This document shows positions 9,079 to 17,991 of a stretch of DNA of 64,000 nt, in pieces. Made by a program: the position numbers and the translations under genes. Positions within the stretch are counted from its first letter, which is position 1. Each line of letters starts with the position of its first letter. Source of the DNA: Nitrosomonas sp. (GTDB lineage: Bacteria > Pseudomonadota > Gammaproteobacteria > Burkholderiales > Nitrosomonadaceae); the NCBI GenBank assembly GCA_016708955.1, contig JADJES010000011.1, forward strand, positions 1 through 64,000, given 5' to 3'. The notes beneath the pieces are model-generated. The model saw nothing but the letters and a program-made list of their open reading frames with translations, was not told the DNA's origin and did no database searches.

Positions 9079-9863
9079 CCACTTTAGGCGGGTTAGCGTT
9101 ACTTTTATGGCAACATACTCTGGGTCTGATTATATTAATTGGCCAGTTGCTGATTGATGTTATTTATTTAATCCGGCATCCTATTTATATTCCATGGCGT
9201 GAAATTTCTGCAAACTTATACCGTACCGGCGCACAGGCGTTGGGTATCACAGCCTTGGTCGGATTTCTGATTGGTATCGTAATCAGCTATCTCTCTTCCA
9301 AACAATTACAGTTATTTGGCGCAGATATCTTCATTATCAATATATTGGGTATTAGCATCATCCGTGAATTGGGTCCAATGCTGGCGGCAATTCTGGTAGC
9401 CGGCCGTTCCGGTTCATCTATGACGGCACAGCTCGGTGTCATGCGCGTAACTCAGGAATTGGATGCTTTGACGGTTATGGGGATCTCGCATAGTCAGCGC
9501 CTGATATTACCCAAAGTGCTTGGCCTCGGCATCGCAATGCCGTTGCTGGTTATATGGACCAGTGCGATCGCCTTGCTGGGTGGCATGGTCGCGGCAGAAT
9601 TACAGTTAGGTTTAAACTATCAATATTTTCTGACCGCATTACCGGATTCGGTACCCATAGCCAACCTATGGCTAGGACTGGGGAAAGGGGTTGTATGCGG
9701 CATGGTCATTGCGCTGATTGCATGTCATTTTGGTTTAAGGATCAAACCCAACACGGAAAGCTTGGGGGAAGGCACAACCTCCTCTGTTGTGACCGCTATT
9801 ACAGTGGTTATTATTATCGATGCGATTTTTGCAATTATATTTTCTGATGTAGGACTTACCTAG
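9006..9863 (+). CDS. mlaE: MlaE-family lipid ABC transporter permease
   Basis: An inner-membrane permease of the MlaE family, 285 residues from the ATG at 9006. Several hydrophobic segments are visible, with the family signature FIINILGISIIRELGPMLAA and then AGRSGSSMTAQLGVMRVTQELDAL at about residues 115-160. The C-terminal SVVTAITVVIIIDAIFAIIF is the last membrane segment. It works with the ATPase at 9868 and the MCE protein at 10650 in lipid transport across the envelope. This ATG lies inside the STAS frame, and the true protein may be one fusion starting at 8701. Confidence 0.88.
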   Translation: MFKRLENLPTLQPGDKQRDLLWPITTLGGLALLLWQHTLGLIILIGQLLIDVIYLIRHPIYIPWREISANLYRTGAQALGITALVGFLIGIVISYLSSKQLQLFGADIFIINILGISIIRELGPMLAAILVAGRSGSSMTAQLGVMRVTQELDALTVMGISHSQRLILPKVLGLGIAMPLLVIWTSAIALLGGMVAAELQLGLNYQYFLTALPDSVPIANLWLGLGKGVVCGMVIALIACHFGLRIKPNTESLGEGTTSSVVTAITVVIIIDAIFAIIFSDVGLT

Positions 9864-9867
9864 AAGA

Positions 9868-10677
9868 ATGACAAATCCGGAATGCATCATTGAAATTGAA
9901 TCGCTATCTACCCGCTTTGGCAATCTGGTTGTCCATCAAGATATCAATTTATGCGTTTTACGTGGAGAATTACTGACGTTGATCGGAGGCTCGGGTAGCG
10001 GAAAAACGACATTGCTGCGCCAAATGCTTGGCCTGGAACAACCATCCCAAGGCAGTGTTAAAATTTTTGGTAGCTCCCGGAAAGATCCCGGCTTTAATCG
10101 GCAGAGAAAGAAAATACGCAGCCGTTCCGGTGTGCTTTTTCAGCAAGGCGCTTTATTTAGTGCATTATCTGTGTTTGATAATATTGCTTTACCGTTACGT
10201 GAATTACACACCCTTAGCGAAGAAATGATTCGTGATTTGGTTATGATTAAATTAGATATGGTGGCCATCGGACCTGAACATGCGAATAAAATGCCCGCCG
10301 CCCTATCCGGTGGAATGATCAAACGTATCGCTTTAGCACGGGCTCTGGCATTAGATCCTGAACTATTATTTCTCGACGAGCCCACTGCCGGATTGGACCC
10401 TGAATTAAGCGAAAGTTTTGTAGAACTGATTCTTGCATTGCGCAGTGAAATGGATCTAACGATTGTCATGGTGACTCATGATCTTGATACACTGGTAGCA
10501 TTATCCGATCGGATTGCAGTCCTGGCTGATCAACAGATTATTGTGACGGGCACCTTAGATGAAGTATGTAACTTTCAGCACCCATTTACTACCAGTTTCT
10601 TTAAAAGCATGCGACATAAGACTGATCAAAAAAATTATCCGGAGCAAATATGGAAAACCGTGCCCATGCCCTTGTAG
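9868..10677 (+). CDS. mlaF: Lipid ABC transporter ATP-binding protein (MlaF-like)
   Basis: A 269-residue ABC ATPase energising the MlaE-type permease. Walker A is GGSGSGKTT at residues 40-48, the Q-loop region is VLFQQGALFSALSVFDNI, the signature motif is ALSGGMIKRIALARAL and Walker B is LLFLDEPTAGLDPE. The signature begins LSGGM-KR, as in MlaF proteins. It starts 4 bp after the permease and overlaps the MCE gene by 28 bp, so all three are one operon. The symbol is by family; the substrate is inferred to be phospholipid. Confidence 0.93.
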   Translation: MTNPECIIEIESLSTRFGNLVVHQDINLCVLRGELLTLIGGSGSGKTTLLRQMLGLEQPSQGSVKIFGSSRKDPGFNRQRKKIRSRSGVLFQQGALFSALSVFDNIALPLRELHTLSEEMIRDLVMIKLDMVAIGPEHANKMPAALSGGMIKRIALARALALDPELLFLDEPTAGLDPELSESFVELILALRSEMDLTIVMVTHDLDTLVALSDRIAVLADQQIIVTGTLDEVCNFQHPFTTSFFKSMRHKTDQKNYPEQIWKTVPMPL

Positions 10678-11549
10678 CTGGCATATTTGTTATTTTCCTG
10701 AGTATCACAGTGACTTTAGTTGCGATGTGGTTCAGTGGTAACAATATCCAACGCAATTCTTATCTCGTGGTAACCAAAGAATCTGTGAGCGGACTCAACC
10801 CGCAATCTGCTGTACACTATCGCGGCGTTAATATTGGCAAGGTTGAAAATATTGAATTTGATCCTGACAATCCGCATCAGATTCTGATTCAGATCTCAGT
10901 CGATGAGAATGTTAGGCTTCAAAATACTATTTATGCACAATTAGGCTATCAGGGCGTCACTGGATTGGCTTATATACAACTCAACGATGATGGCATTGGA
11001 GATGAACAATTACCGAGCGACGCACAAATCCCAATGCGCCGTTCATTACTCGATGAGGTGACCGGATCGGGCCAAGACTTGCTCAGCAATGTGAATCAAC
11101 TGGTATTAAAATTGCATCAGTTGCTGGACGATCAGAATCAGACACATGTCTCAAAAATTCTGCAGAATATCGAAAAAGCCACCAGAAACTTTGATGGCAT
11201 TGCCGGCCGTTTACAGCCTGTATTAGAGTCTGTCACCGAACTATCAACTCAGTCCGCCACCTTGGTAAAGCATTTGGATCAACTATTAGGTGAAATAAAT
11301 ATTACTGTAGCAAAAATCAATCAGAAAGAGGGTATTTTTGACAGTTTGTCGCATAGCACACAGGAACTGGCAACCACGATTCCTGAGTTGCGTAAAGTAA
11401 GTAACAGTATTGCACGCAATTCAAATAATCTAGATAAAGTATTGAATCAATTGGAAGAAAATCCACAAAGCTTATTATTCGGCCGTCCGCCATCATTACC
11501 TGGCCCTGGCGAAGCCGGTTTTGTCCCTCCTGCAGGCAAACTTCAATGA
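10650..11549 (+). CDS. mlaD: MCE-domain lipid-binding protein (MlaD-like)
   Basis: A 299-residue single-pass periplasmic protein. An N-terminal membrane anchor lies at about residues 7-29 (ALVAGIFVIFLSITVTLVAM). It is followed by an MCE domain: VTKESVSGLNPQSAVHYRGV, then GYQGVTGLAYIQLND near residue 105. The C-terminal half is helical and heptad-like (NVNQLVLKLHQLL, LDQLLGEINITVAKI, NNLDKVLNQLEEN), as in longer MCE proteins of the YebT/PqiB or betaproteobacterial MlaD type. It probably forms a ring over the permease. It overlaps the ATPase gene upstream and the auxiliary lipoprotein downstream by 4 bp. Confidence 0.92.
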   Translation: MENRAHALVAGIFVIFLSITVTLVAMWFSGNNIQRNSYLVVTKESVSGLNPQSAVHYRGVNIGKVENIEFDPDNPHQILIQISVDENVRLQNTIYAQLGYQGVTGLAYIQLNDDGIGDEQLPSDAQIPMRRSLLDEVTGSGQDLLSNVNQLVLKLHQLLDDQNQTHVSKILQNIEKATRNFDGIAGRLQPVLESVTELSTQSATLVKHLDQLLGEINITVAKINQKEGIFDSLSHSTQELATTIPELRKVSNSIARNSNNLDKVLNQLEENPQSLLFGRPPSLPGPGEAGFVPPAGKLQ

Positions 11550-12181
11550 CAAAAATTGCGTTATTACTAATCTTTATCGTTTACCTGCTCACAGGTTGTG
11601 TGGCGTTCAATAAATCACAATCCCCAGTTTCTATTTACGATTTTGGCATGCAACATGCGCAGACTACCAAGCAGCTCTTGCAACAATCACCGCAGCATCG
11701 AAAGAGCTTGCTGATTGCCGACGCAACAGCGCCGTCATGGCTGGATAACAATGCAATCCATTATCGGTTGCTGTATCAAAATCCCACGCAGTCCTATACG
11801 TATGCCAGCAGCCGCTGGATAGCAGCACCCGCTGCCTTGCTTACCCAGAAAATACGCAACCGTATCGTTGCAAATACCAGCGGGCAAGTCATTAAAGACA
11901 ACAGCACAGCGAAAGCCGACTATGTTTTACATATTGAATTGGAAGAATTTACCCAGCTATTTGATACGACGGATGCGAGCCATATTGTTATTGGCTTGCG
12001 TGCCAGCTTGGTTGAACGCAATACACGCAAGCTATTGGCGCAGAAAGATCTCAGCATAACCGGAAAAACGCCTACTGCGGACGCAGTAGGCGCCGTATCC
12101 GCTTTAAGTTCAGCAAGTAATCAGTTAATTGATGAATTGGTTGATTGGCTGACTGCCGAATTATCCAACGTTAGGCCTTAG
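11546..12181 (+). CDS. ABC-type transport auxiliary lipoprotein (PqiC-like)
   Basis: A 211-residue lipoprotein of the ABC-transport auxiliary (YmbA/PqiC) group. The signal peptide ends in YLLTGC, a clear lipobox. The mature part begins with VSIYDFGMQ, like the Y-(D/L)-x-G start of these proteins, and includes YASSRWIAAPAALL. It is the last gene of the lipid-transport operon (ATGA overlap with the MCE gene) and probably sits in the outer membrane as the docking partner. The coding stretch at 12069-12091 is a near-perfect DNA palindrome. Confidence 0.85.
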   Translation: MTKIALLLIFIVYLLTGCVAFNKSQSPVSIYDFGMQHAQTTKQLLQQSPQHRKSLLIADATAPSWLDNNAIHYRLLYQNPTQSYTYASSRWIAAPAALLTQKIRNRIVANTSGQVIKDNSTAKADYVLHIELEEFTQLFDTTDASHIVIGLRASLVERNTRKLLAQKDLSITGKTPTADAVGAVSALSSASNQLIDELVDWLTAELSNVRP

Positions 12182-12271
12182 CGCCTACTGCCAAAATTAA
12201 TCACGAGTTTGATTAATTTATTATTTCCTTATGTTAGTATCCCGTAAATTTATTGTTTCAGGAGGTTTCTC

Positions 12272-12400
12272 ATGCGTTTATTAATTGTCATACTTCTTTC
12301 AGCCTATCTACTCAGCGCTTGCGGTCTTAAAGGGCCGCTTTATCTCCCCAAAACTGACGAAGCAAGTCGAGCGCCGTCAATTGAAACTGAGAAGAAATGA
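12272..12400 (+). CDS. lptM: Small lipoprotein LptM (YifL-like)
   Basis: A 42-residue lipoprotein: MRLLIVILLSAYLLSACG then LKGPLYLPKTDEASRAP. The SACGLKGPLYLP motif is diagnostic of LptM/YifL, a chaperone that helps LptD mature in the LPS export translocon. A strong ribosome site, CAGGAGG, stands at 12260-12266. It overlaps lysA by 4 bp (ATGA). The lptM-lysA order is typical of beta- and gammaproteobacteria. The gene is a good landmark, easily missed for its size. Confidence 0.9.
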   Translation: MRLLIVILLSAYLLSACGLKGPLYLPKTDEASRAPSIETEKK

Positions 12401-13650
12401 GCGGCTTTCCTGAATTTATCTACCGCAACAACGAGCTCTATGCGGAATCTGTGCCATTAAAGCAGATTGCTGATGAATTCGGCACGCCATGCTATGTCTA
12501 CTCACGATCCGCCTTAACTCAAGCGTACCAGGAATTTGATTCTGCTTTTGCCAACCGGGATCATTTAATTTGTTATGCAGTAAAAGCCAATTCTAACATT
12601 GCTATACTCAATCTATTGGCACAGCTTGGCAGCGGCTTCGATATCGTATCAGGCGGCGAACTGCTTCGGGTTATTAAAGCAGGCGGAGATCCAAAGAAAA
12701 TAGTTTTCTCCGGGGTTGGTAAAAATATCGATGAAATGCGCATGGCGCTGGAAGCCAATATTCTGTGTTTTAATGTGGAATCTGAAGCGGAATTAATTGT
12801 TTTAAATCAGATCGCAAAAGACATGGGGACAATTGCACCGGTTAGCTTACGCGTAAACCCGAATGTTGATGCAAAAACCCATCCCTACATCTCGACCGGC
12901 CTTCAAGAAAATAAATTTGGTATTCCGGCCAATGAAGCTGAAGAAATTTATCGATCCGCTCACCAATACGCTCACATCCGCTTTACTGGATTAGATTGTC
13001 ACATTGGCTCGCAACTGACAGCGCTTGAGCCGTTCTTGCAAGCAAGTAACAAAATGCTTACTCTGCTCGACACCCTGCAATCTCAAGGTCTCGAGATTAC
13101 GCATCTGGATTTGGGTGGCGGATTAGGCATTCGCTATACCAATGAAACGCCGCCGTCGATTAAGGATTATGTTTCCGCACTGTGCGCCTGCACACAACAA
13201 GTCAAACAACGCTTATTAATTGAACCTGGCCGCTCGCTCGTAGGGAACTCAGGCATCTTGCTGACTCGGATTGAATATCTGAAGCATACGCCCGCGCGCA
13301 ATTTCGCCATTGTCGATGCGGCAATGAATGATTTAATGCGCCCCGCACTTTATAATGCCTATCATGAGATTCTTCCAGTCATCAGAAACAAAGAAGAAAT
13401 TAGAAATTACCAAGTTGTTGGGCCTGTTTGTGAAACAGGTGATTTTCTGGGTCATGATCGCAAACTTGGGTTGATCAATGGAGATTTATTGGCAATCATG
13501 TCTGCCGGTGCCTATGGCATGAGTATGAGCTCAAATTACAATACCCGGCCACGTGCGGCTGAAATTATGGTAGATAAAAACACAATTCATATCATCCGGC
13601 AGCGTGAAACAATTGATCAATTAATCGCTACCGAAAGAATCTTGTCTTGA
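12397..13650 (+). CDS. lysA: Diaminopimelate decarboxylase
   Basis: A 417-residue PLP enzyme of fold type III that makes L-lysine from meso-diaminopimelate in the last step of lysine synthesis. The PLP lysine lies in CYAVKANSNIAI (K63). Other family motifs are GFDIVSGGEL, LRVNPNVDAKTHPYISTG, LDLGGGLGI, LIEPGRSLVGN and the substrate-contact segment GPVCETGDFLG. Length is normal. It is translationally coupled to lptM. Confidence 0.96.
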   Translation: MSGFPEFIYRNNELYAESVPLKQIADEFGTPCYVYSRSALTQAYQEFDSAFANRDHLICYAVKANSNIAILNLLAQLGSGFDIVSGGELLRVIKAGGDPKKIVFSGVGKNIDEMRMALEANILCFNVESEAELIVLNQIAKDMGTIAPVSLRVNPNVDAKTHPYISTGLQENKFGIPANEAEEIYRSAHQYAHIRFTGLDCHIGSQLTALEPFLQASNKMLTLLDTLQSQGLEITHLDLGGGLGIRYTNETPPSIKDYVSALCACTQQVKQRLLIEPGRSLVGNSGILLTRIEYLKHTPARNFAIVDAAMNDLMRPALYNAYHEILPVIRNKEEIRNYQVVGPVCETGDFLGHDRKLGLINGDLLAIMSAGAYGMSMSSNYNTRPRAAEIMVDKNTIHIIRQRETIDQLIATERILS

Positions 13651-13721
13651 TTTAATGGCAAAGAATTTGGAGATGCGTTCAATTGTAGTAATATGCCTTA
13701 TCGTTTTATGACAAATCAGTA

Positions 13722-14795
13722 ATGACAAGCCTTTCTTCCAGTTTCGATGATGAGCAGTACCAGGACCATATTTTGCAAGGTGTATCCCGCACTTTTGCAT
13801 TAACGATTCCACAGTTACCCGAATCTTTACGCCGTGTTATCGGCAATGCTTATCTTCTATGCCGTATCACCGACACGATTGAAGATGATAACGCTTTAAC
13901 TATAGAGCAGACCAGACAGCTATCGCATATGTTTTCCGAAGTGGTGTGTGGCACTGCATCAGCCGAAGATTTTGCGCAACAGCTACACCCCCTGCTTTCC
14001 GGGCATACAATTCCAGCAGAACATGATCTGATCAAAAATACACCTGCGGTTATTCGCATTACGCACAGCTTTAATCCTACGCAGCGCAATGCACTGGAGC
14101 GTTGCGTTCGAATCATGGCACAGGGCATGGCCGACTATCAGGAAACAGAATCTCTGGAAGGACTTAAAGATCTGTCCGCAATGAATCAATATTGTTATTA
14201 CGTTGCCGGGGTAGTCGGCGAAATGTTAACCGAATTATTCTGCGATTATTCAGAGGAAATTAATAGTCAGAAACCTACCTTGATGAAACTTTCCGTATCC
14301 TTCGGACAGGGATTGCAAATGACAAATATCCTTAAAGATATTTGGGATGACCGCAAACGCGGCGCTTGCTGGCTGCCGCAAGATATTTTTCTGAAGAATG
14401 GATTTAATCTCACGGATTTGCAGCCGGGTATGTCCGATACAAAATTTCAGGCCGGATTAGCAGAGTTATTGGGCGTAGCCAAAGGTCATTTACAAGATGC
14501 GCTGCTATATACCAGCTTGATCCCCCCCCAAGAAAAAGGAATTCGCCGGTTCTGTTTATGGGCAATCGGTATGGCAATCCTGACTTTAAATAAAATTAAT
14601 CAGCACCGGGATTTTTCTGAAGGAACACAAGTTAAAATAAGCCGCCGCAGTGTTAGAGCTACTATTGCAACAACCAGCTTGTTTGCCAGTCAGGACTGGA
14701 TATTAAAGTTACTGTTCAAGCTTACATCCAGCAAGCTTCCCGAAGTAGCTATACACAAAGATACTTATTTGAGAGACAAAACAAATAATCAATAG
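13722..14795 (+). CDS. Squalene synthase (squalene/phytoene synthase family)
   Basis: A 357-residue trans-isoprenyl diphosphate synthase that joins two farnesyl diphosphates head to head, in the hopanoid/sterol branch. Two aspartate-rich motifs bind magnesium and diphosphate: RITDTIEDD near residue 48 and TNILKDIWDDRKRG near 200. YCYYVAGVVGEMLTELF lies between them. The spacing and the YLLCRITDTIEDD form resemble the one-enzyme squalene synthases more than the three-enzyme HpnCDE route. The adjacent hpnA supports hopanoid synthesis. A C-rich run (CCCCCC) is near 14523, and the frame is intact across it. Confidence 0.85.
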   Translation: MTSLSSSFDDEQYQDHILQGVSRTFALTIPQLPESLRRVIGNAYLLCRITDTIEDDNALTIEQTRQLSHMFSEVVCGTASAEDFAQQLHPLLSGHTIPAEHDLIKNTPAVIRITHSFNPTQRNALERCVRIMAQGMADYQETESLEGLKDLSAMNQYCYYVAGVVGEMLTELFCDYSEEINSQKPTLMKLSVSFGQGLQMTNILKDIWDDRKRGACWLPQDIFLKNGFNLTDLQPGMSDTKFQAGLAELLGVAKGHLQDALLYTSLIPPQEKGIRRFCLWAIGMAILTLNKINQHRDFSEGTQVKISRRSVRATIATTSLFASQDWILKLLFKLTSSKLPEVAIHKDTYLRDKTNNQ

Positions 14796-14868
14796 CCTTT
14801 TATCTCTACTGGGTTATTATAATATTAAGTGAACCTAACTTAAAAACAACATAAAAATACAATAAATT

Positions 14869-15858
14869 ATGAAATCATTGGTCACTGGTGCAACAGGATT
14901 TCTTGGCTCTGCCGTTATGCGATGTTTGCTAACGGCGGGGCATGAAGTCCGTGTATTGGTGAGACCGGATAGTGACCGCAAAAACCTGGAAAACTTCCCT
15001 GTTGAGATTACTGAAGGTGATCTACGGGAGCATCAATCGCTAAGACGCGCAATTAAAGGTTGCGATAATCTATTTCATGTTGCTGCTGATTATCGTCTTT
15101 GGGTTCCTGATCCAGAAACCATGCATGAAATCAACGTCAATGGTACACGAGCACTGATCCTCGCAGCGACTGAGGAAGGCATAAAGCGTATTGTTTATAC
15201 CAGCAGCGTAGCAACTTTAGGTTTAAATCAAGATGGCTCATCTGCTAATGAAGATACACCATCCAATTTCACCGCCATCGCAGGATATTACAAACGCACT
15301 AAATATCTGGCTGAGCAAATGGTGAAACAATTGACCGACGAGCACCAGTTACCGTTAATCATCGTCAATCCATCAACTCCGATTGGTCCCGGAGACATTC
15401 GCCCTACACCAACAGGCCGCATTGTACTGGACACATTAATGGGGCGAATGCCTGCTTATGTGAATACCGGATTAAATATTGCTCATGTCGACGATATTGC
15501 TTATGGACATTTACTGGCTTATCAACATGGAAAACCGGGAGAACGTTACATATTGGGCGGCGATAATATGACTTTGTTGCAAATCCTTCAGGCCATTGAT
15601 GAGATCAATGGAACACCAAAGAATCGAATCAATATACCGATCGGCTTAATGCTTCCAATGGCATGGCTTATGGAAAAGATTTCAACTTTCACACACACTG
15701 AGCCACGGGCGACCCTGGATAGTATTCATATGGCAAAAAAACTAATGTTTTTCTCCAGTGAAAAAGCACACCGGGAATTAGGTTATCAGTACCGGCCCTC
15801 GATTGAAGCACTTAAAGATGCTGTCAAATGGTTTAAAGAGAATGATTACTGCAACTAA
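14869..15858 (+). CDS. hpnA: Hopanoid-associated sugar epimerase HpnA
   Basis: A 329-residue extended short-chain dehydrogenase. The Rossmann loop TGATGFLG is at residues 6-13, and the catalytic YYKRTKYLAEQM holds the Tyr-x3-Lys pair near 142-146. The sequence MKSLVTGATGFLG...VLVRPDSDRKNL is characteristic of HpnA. It is thought to act on sugar units of bacteriohopanepolyols. It lies 73 bp after squalene synthase on the same strand and is presumably part of a hopanoid cluster. Confidence 0.9.
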   Translation: MKSLVTGATGFLGSAVMRCLLTAGHEVRVLVRPDSDRKNLENFPVEITEGDLREHQSLRRAIKGCDNLFHVAADYRLWVPDPETMHEINVNGTRALILAATEEGIKRIVYTSSVATLGLNQDGSSANEDTPSNFTAIAGYYKRTKYLAEQMVKQLTDEHQLPLIIVNPSTPIGPGDIRPTPTGRIVLDTLMGRMPAYVNTGLNIAHVDDIAYGHLLAYQHGKPGERYILGGDNMTLLQILQAIDEINGTPKNRINIPIGLMLPMAWLMEKISTFTHTEPRATLDSIHMAKKLMFFSSEKAHRELGYQYRPSIEALKDAVKWFKENDYCN

Positions 15859-15922
15859 TTCATTTGTAGTATTGATATTCTCGTAGACCGCACAAAACTT
15901 TAGCGCTTCCAGAACCGGACAT

Positions 15923-16108
15923 TCAATCATCCGAAGAAGATTCAGTCTTTTCTGCCTGCTTCTTCCATTTGTCGTAACACTCAAGACCGCAGTAATACAC
16001 GATGTAATCAGTCGCCTTGACACTCGCAGCTTCGGACAGCGGTATCTCTTTCAGACACACTTCGCAAGCCACTTTCTCAGGCTCAATTATTTTCTTTTTC
16101 TCAATCAT
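15923..16108 (-). CDS. DUF3330 small zinc-binding protein
   Basis: A 61-residue protein beginning MIEKKKIIEPEKVACEVC. Four cysteines form two pairs, CEVC near residue 15 and YYCGLECYDKW near 37, a treble-clef or TRASH-like metal-binding layout matching DUF3330 proteins. I preferred the ATG at 16108, preceded by CAGGAG, over the upstream ATG at 16144. The acidic tail ends ESSSDD. No function is established; such proteins sit beside varied metabolic genes in betaproteobacteria. Confidence 0.75.
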   Translation of the reverse strand: MIEKKKIIEPEKVACEVCLKEIPLSEAASVKATDYIVYYCGLECYDKWKKQAEKTESSSDD

Positions 16109-16187
16109 TTCAAAATCTCCTGGAACTGCAGATCGGCTGTACATAATTTTTTATTCAATTGTATCTCTTGATGAAAACACCATTTAA

Positions 16188-16745
16188 TCATTTAGTTGGC
16201 GGCGGCGGTGGATTACCTGGTGGTGGCGGAGGTGGCGTGAAATTTGCCGGTGGTGTAGAAATTTTTGGACCGGAACCGCTATTTACAGGCTGATCACTGG
16301 TGATTTTCCCTGAAACAGGAACACGATGACCTTTTGCATACATGCATTGAATATAGCTAATGTCATATCGCTGCTGGGCGATATACCCTGAAGTCGCCAT
16401 AGTACTTGAACCCATAGCACTACCCAACACAAGGCCAGTGCCCGCACCAATCGCAGCCCCTTGTCCACCGGCTAAAGCAGCGCCCGCAGCAGCGCCAAGC
16501 CCGGTTCCAACTACCGCGCTTTCAACGCCACTGGTTTGAATTGATTGCTGTGGCGTTCTACCGCCAATTTGTTGAAATGCATATTCCCTGCATTCATAAT
16601 CATCAGCACGAAATTGCTCAAAACTTTTGCCAGAACCCGGCAATGTCATGACGCTTGGGCCTGTCGGCATACTGACACAAGAAATCAGCATACCAGTCAT
16701 CAGCAACATGAATAATCTTCCCGGTGTAAACATGCTTGACCTCAT
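16188..16745 (-). CDS. Glycine-zipper lipoprotein
   Basis: A 185-residue predicted lipoprotein. The signal peptide ends MLISCVS, a lipobox. The middle holds FRADDYECREYAFQQIGG, and a glycine-zipper segment (VVGTGLGAAAGAALAGGQ onward) spans about residues 75-110. The C-terminus is proline-rich (PPPPPPGNPPPPP). Glycine-zipper proteins of this size often sit in the outer membrane. It reads in the same direction as, and just downstream of, the Gly/Tyr-rich secreted protein at 16750, with 4 bp between. Function unknown. Confidence 0.78.
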   Translation of the reverse strand: MRSSMFTPGRLFMLLMTGMLISCVSMPTGPSVMTLPGSGKSFEQFRADDYECREYAFQQIGGRTPQQSIQTSGVESAVVGTGLGAAAGAALAGGQGAAIGAGTGLVLGSAMGSSTMATSGYIAQQRYDISYIQCMYAKGHRVPVSGKITSDQPVNSGSGPKISTPPANFTPPPPPPGNPPPPPTK

Positions 16746-16749
16746 TGCG

Positions 16750-17148
16750 TTATTGTCCAGGGGGTTGTGGTGCTACCTGCAGCCATCCTCCCGGACAACT
16801 CTTGACATAGGGATAATAACCATCCGGGTTCTGGCAATAGTACCAATAATTGGTTTGTGGCTGGGCCGGTTGTGCTGGCTTAGCCTGTTGCTGCTGTATA
16901 TAGACCGGCGGTGTGGCCGGCACGATCACCGTCGGAGGATAATAGTAAGAAGGCGGATAATAATAAGGATAACCAAAGCCATATCCGCCAAACCCATAGC
17001 CTCCATACCCGTAACCACTATAAAATCCTGGTCCGTAATAGCCAAAACCAATACTGAAGCGGCTATGATGGCTATGCGCCCAAACTGAACTACTTGTCAG
17101 GATTACAAATAACGCAATTGCCAGACACATCAATTTATTATTTCGCAT
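16750..17148 (-). CDS. Gly/Tyr-rich secreted protein
   Basis: A 132-residue exported protein starting MRNNKLMCLAIALFVILTSSSVWAHSHH, with signal cleavage probably after VWA. The mature part begins with FGYYGPGFYSGYGYGGYGFG, which is low-complexity Gly/Tyr, then YPYYYPPSYYYPP. It ends in a compact domain with two cysteines (NYWYYCQNPDGYYPYVKSCPGGW). That C-terminal motif recurs in small proteobacterial envelope proteins. I chose the ATG at 17148 because a signal peptide begins there; the longer frame from 17247 has none. It probably forms an operon with the glycine-zipper lipoprotein. Confidence 0.75.
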   Translation of the reverse strand: MRNNKLMCLAIALFVILTSSSVWAHSHHSRFSIGFGYYGPGFYSGYGYGGYGFGGYGFGYPYYYPPSYYYPPTVIVPATPPVYIQQQQAKPAQPAQPQTNYWYYCQNPDGYYPYVKSCPGGWLQVAPQPPGQ

Positions 17149-17270
17149 AGAAATCCCACTGAAAATTTGTAATGTAAGGCTCGAAATTAGACTGATACAC
17201 TCCCTCAGAATTCCATACTCATAAGTATTCTTTACCAAGCCTGTCAAACTTTTCCGGCCCCATCCTACTT

Positions 17271-17390
17271 TTAAGGAGCCTCTGAATAACCTGCCTCTGT
17301 CATTCCGAACGTAGTGAGGAATCTTCCTGAATCAACAATATAGATTTCTCGCTCCGCTCGAAAAATGACAATCATTCAGAGACTCCTTAA
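17271..17390. repeat. MITE-like inverted-repeat element A
   Basis: About 120 bp bounded by 17-bp imperfect inverted repeats, TTAAGGAGCCTCTGAAT at the left and its complement with one mismatch at 17374-17390. Inside is a hairpin whose arms read GTCATTCCGAACGTAGTGAG and GATTTCTCGCTCCGCTCGAA. No open frame of note. The inner module recurs at 55080-55136 and the outer arms recur at 18767-18882 around an unrelated core. The rest of 17149-17574 shows nothing else. Confidence 0.7.
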
Positions 17391-17574
17391 AGGATGAAAA
17401 CCTGCAGTCAGTTACGAACAGATGCGACATAAAAATTGGGGACTAGTTAGATAGATTTTTGGCTGAAACTTTCCCCAAAATTTATGAAAACTTAATTGAT
17501 CGCCATTAAAAATGGCTAAAATTCAATATTAATCCATTGTTTTAAAACACGTATACCAAGATGGCTGCACGGTA

Positions 17575-17931
17575 TCATTCTTTGAATGGTGCCATTTCCG
17601 GCTCCATGCTTTCGATCTGAGGTATGGCTTTTTGCGGATGTCGTTTGATAATCTTTTTCAGTTTTTCATCTTTCCCGGCACTTTGGATGTTGCTCTGCTG
17701 CATCTCAATATCTGATGGGAATTCCTGGGATGCAGATGTTTTTTTCTCAAGTTCGGTTTCAGCCAAGAACCAATCTTCAAGATCATGTCCATGGGTATAG
17801 CCACGCTTCGCGTAGTGGTGGTAAGCAGCCTCACGAATTATCGCTTCACGCTGCTCATGGCTGAAAGCACCTTGCCACATCATGTTGGAATCGCTTTGTT
17901 GGTTAGCGGAATTGCGTGTCAGTTTAGCCAT
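17575..17931 (-). CDS. DUF2934 protein
   Basis: A 118-residue soluble protein. The DUF2934 signature lies at about residues 28-60: REAIIREAAYHHYAKRGYTH, then GHDLEDWFLAETEL. The C-terminal half is charged and low in hydrophobics. The family has no known function but often neighbours Hsp20 or stress proteins, as here (two Hsp20 genes follow within 3 kb). An A/G-rich ribosome site (AAGGAAAAAT) precedes the start. Confidence 0.82.
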   Translation of the reverse strand: MAKLTRNSANQQSDSNMMWQGAFSHEQREAIIREAAYHHYAKRGYTHGHDLEDWFLAETELEKKTSASQEFPSDIEMQQSNIQSAGKDEKLKKIIKRHPQKAIPQIESMEPEMAPFKE

Positions 17932-17991
17932 GATATTTTTCCTTATAAAGTTCTAAAAATGGATTAAAGTATTTGATTTATTAACTAAGAT

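Noticed and set aside
16898..17088. Gly/Tyr-rich stretch as a tandem DNA repeat
   Set aside because: It lies within an exported protein with a signal peptide; the repetition follows codon composition, not exact DNA units.
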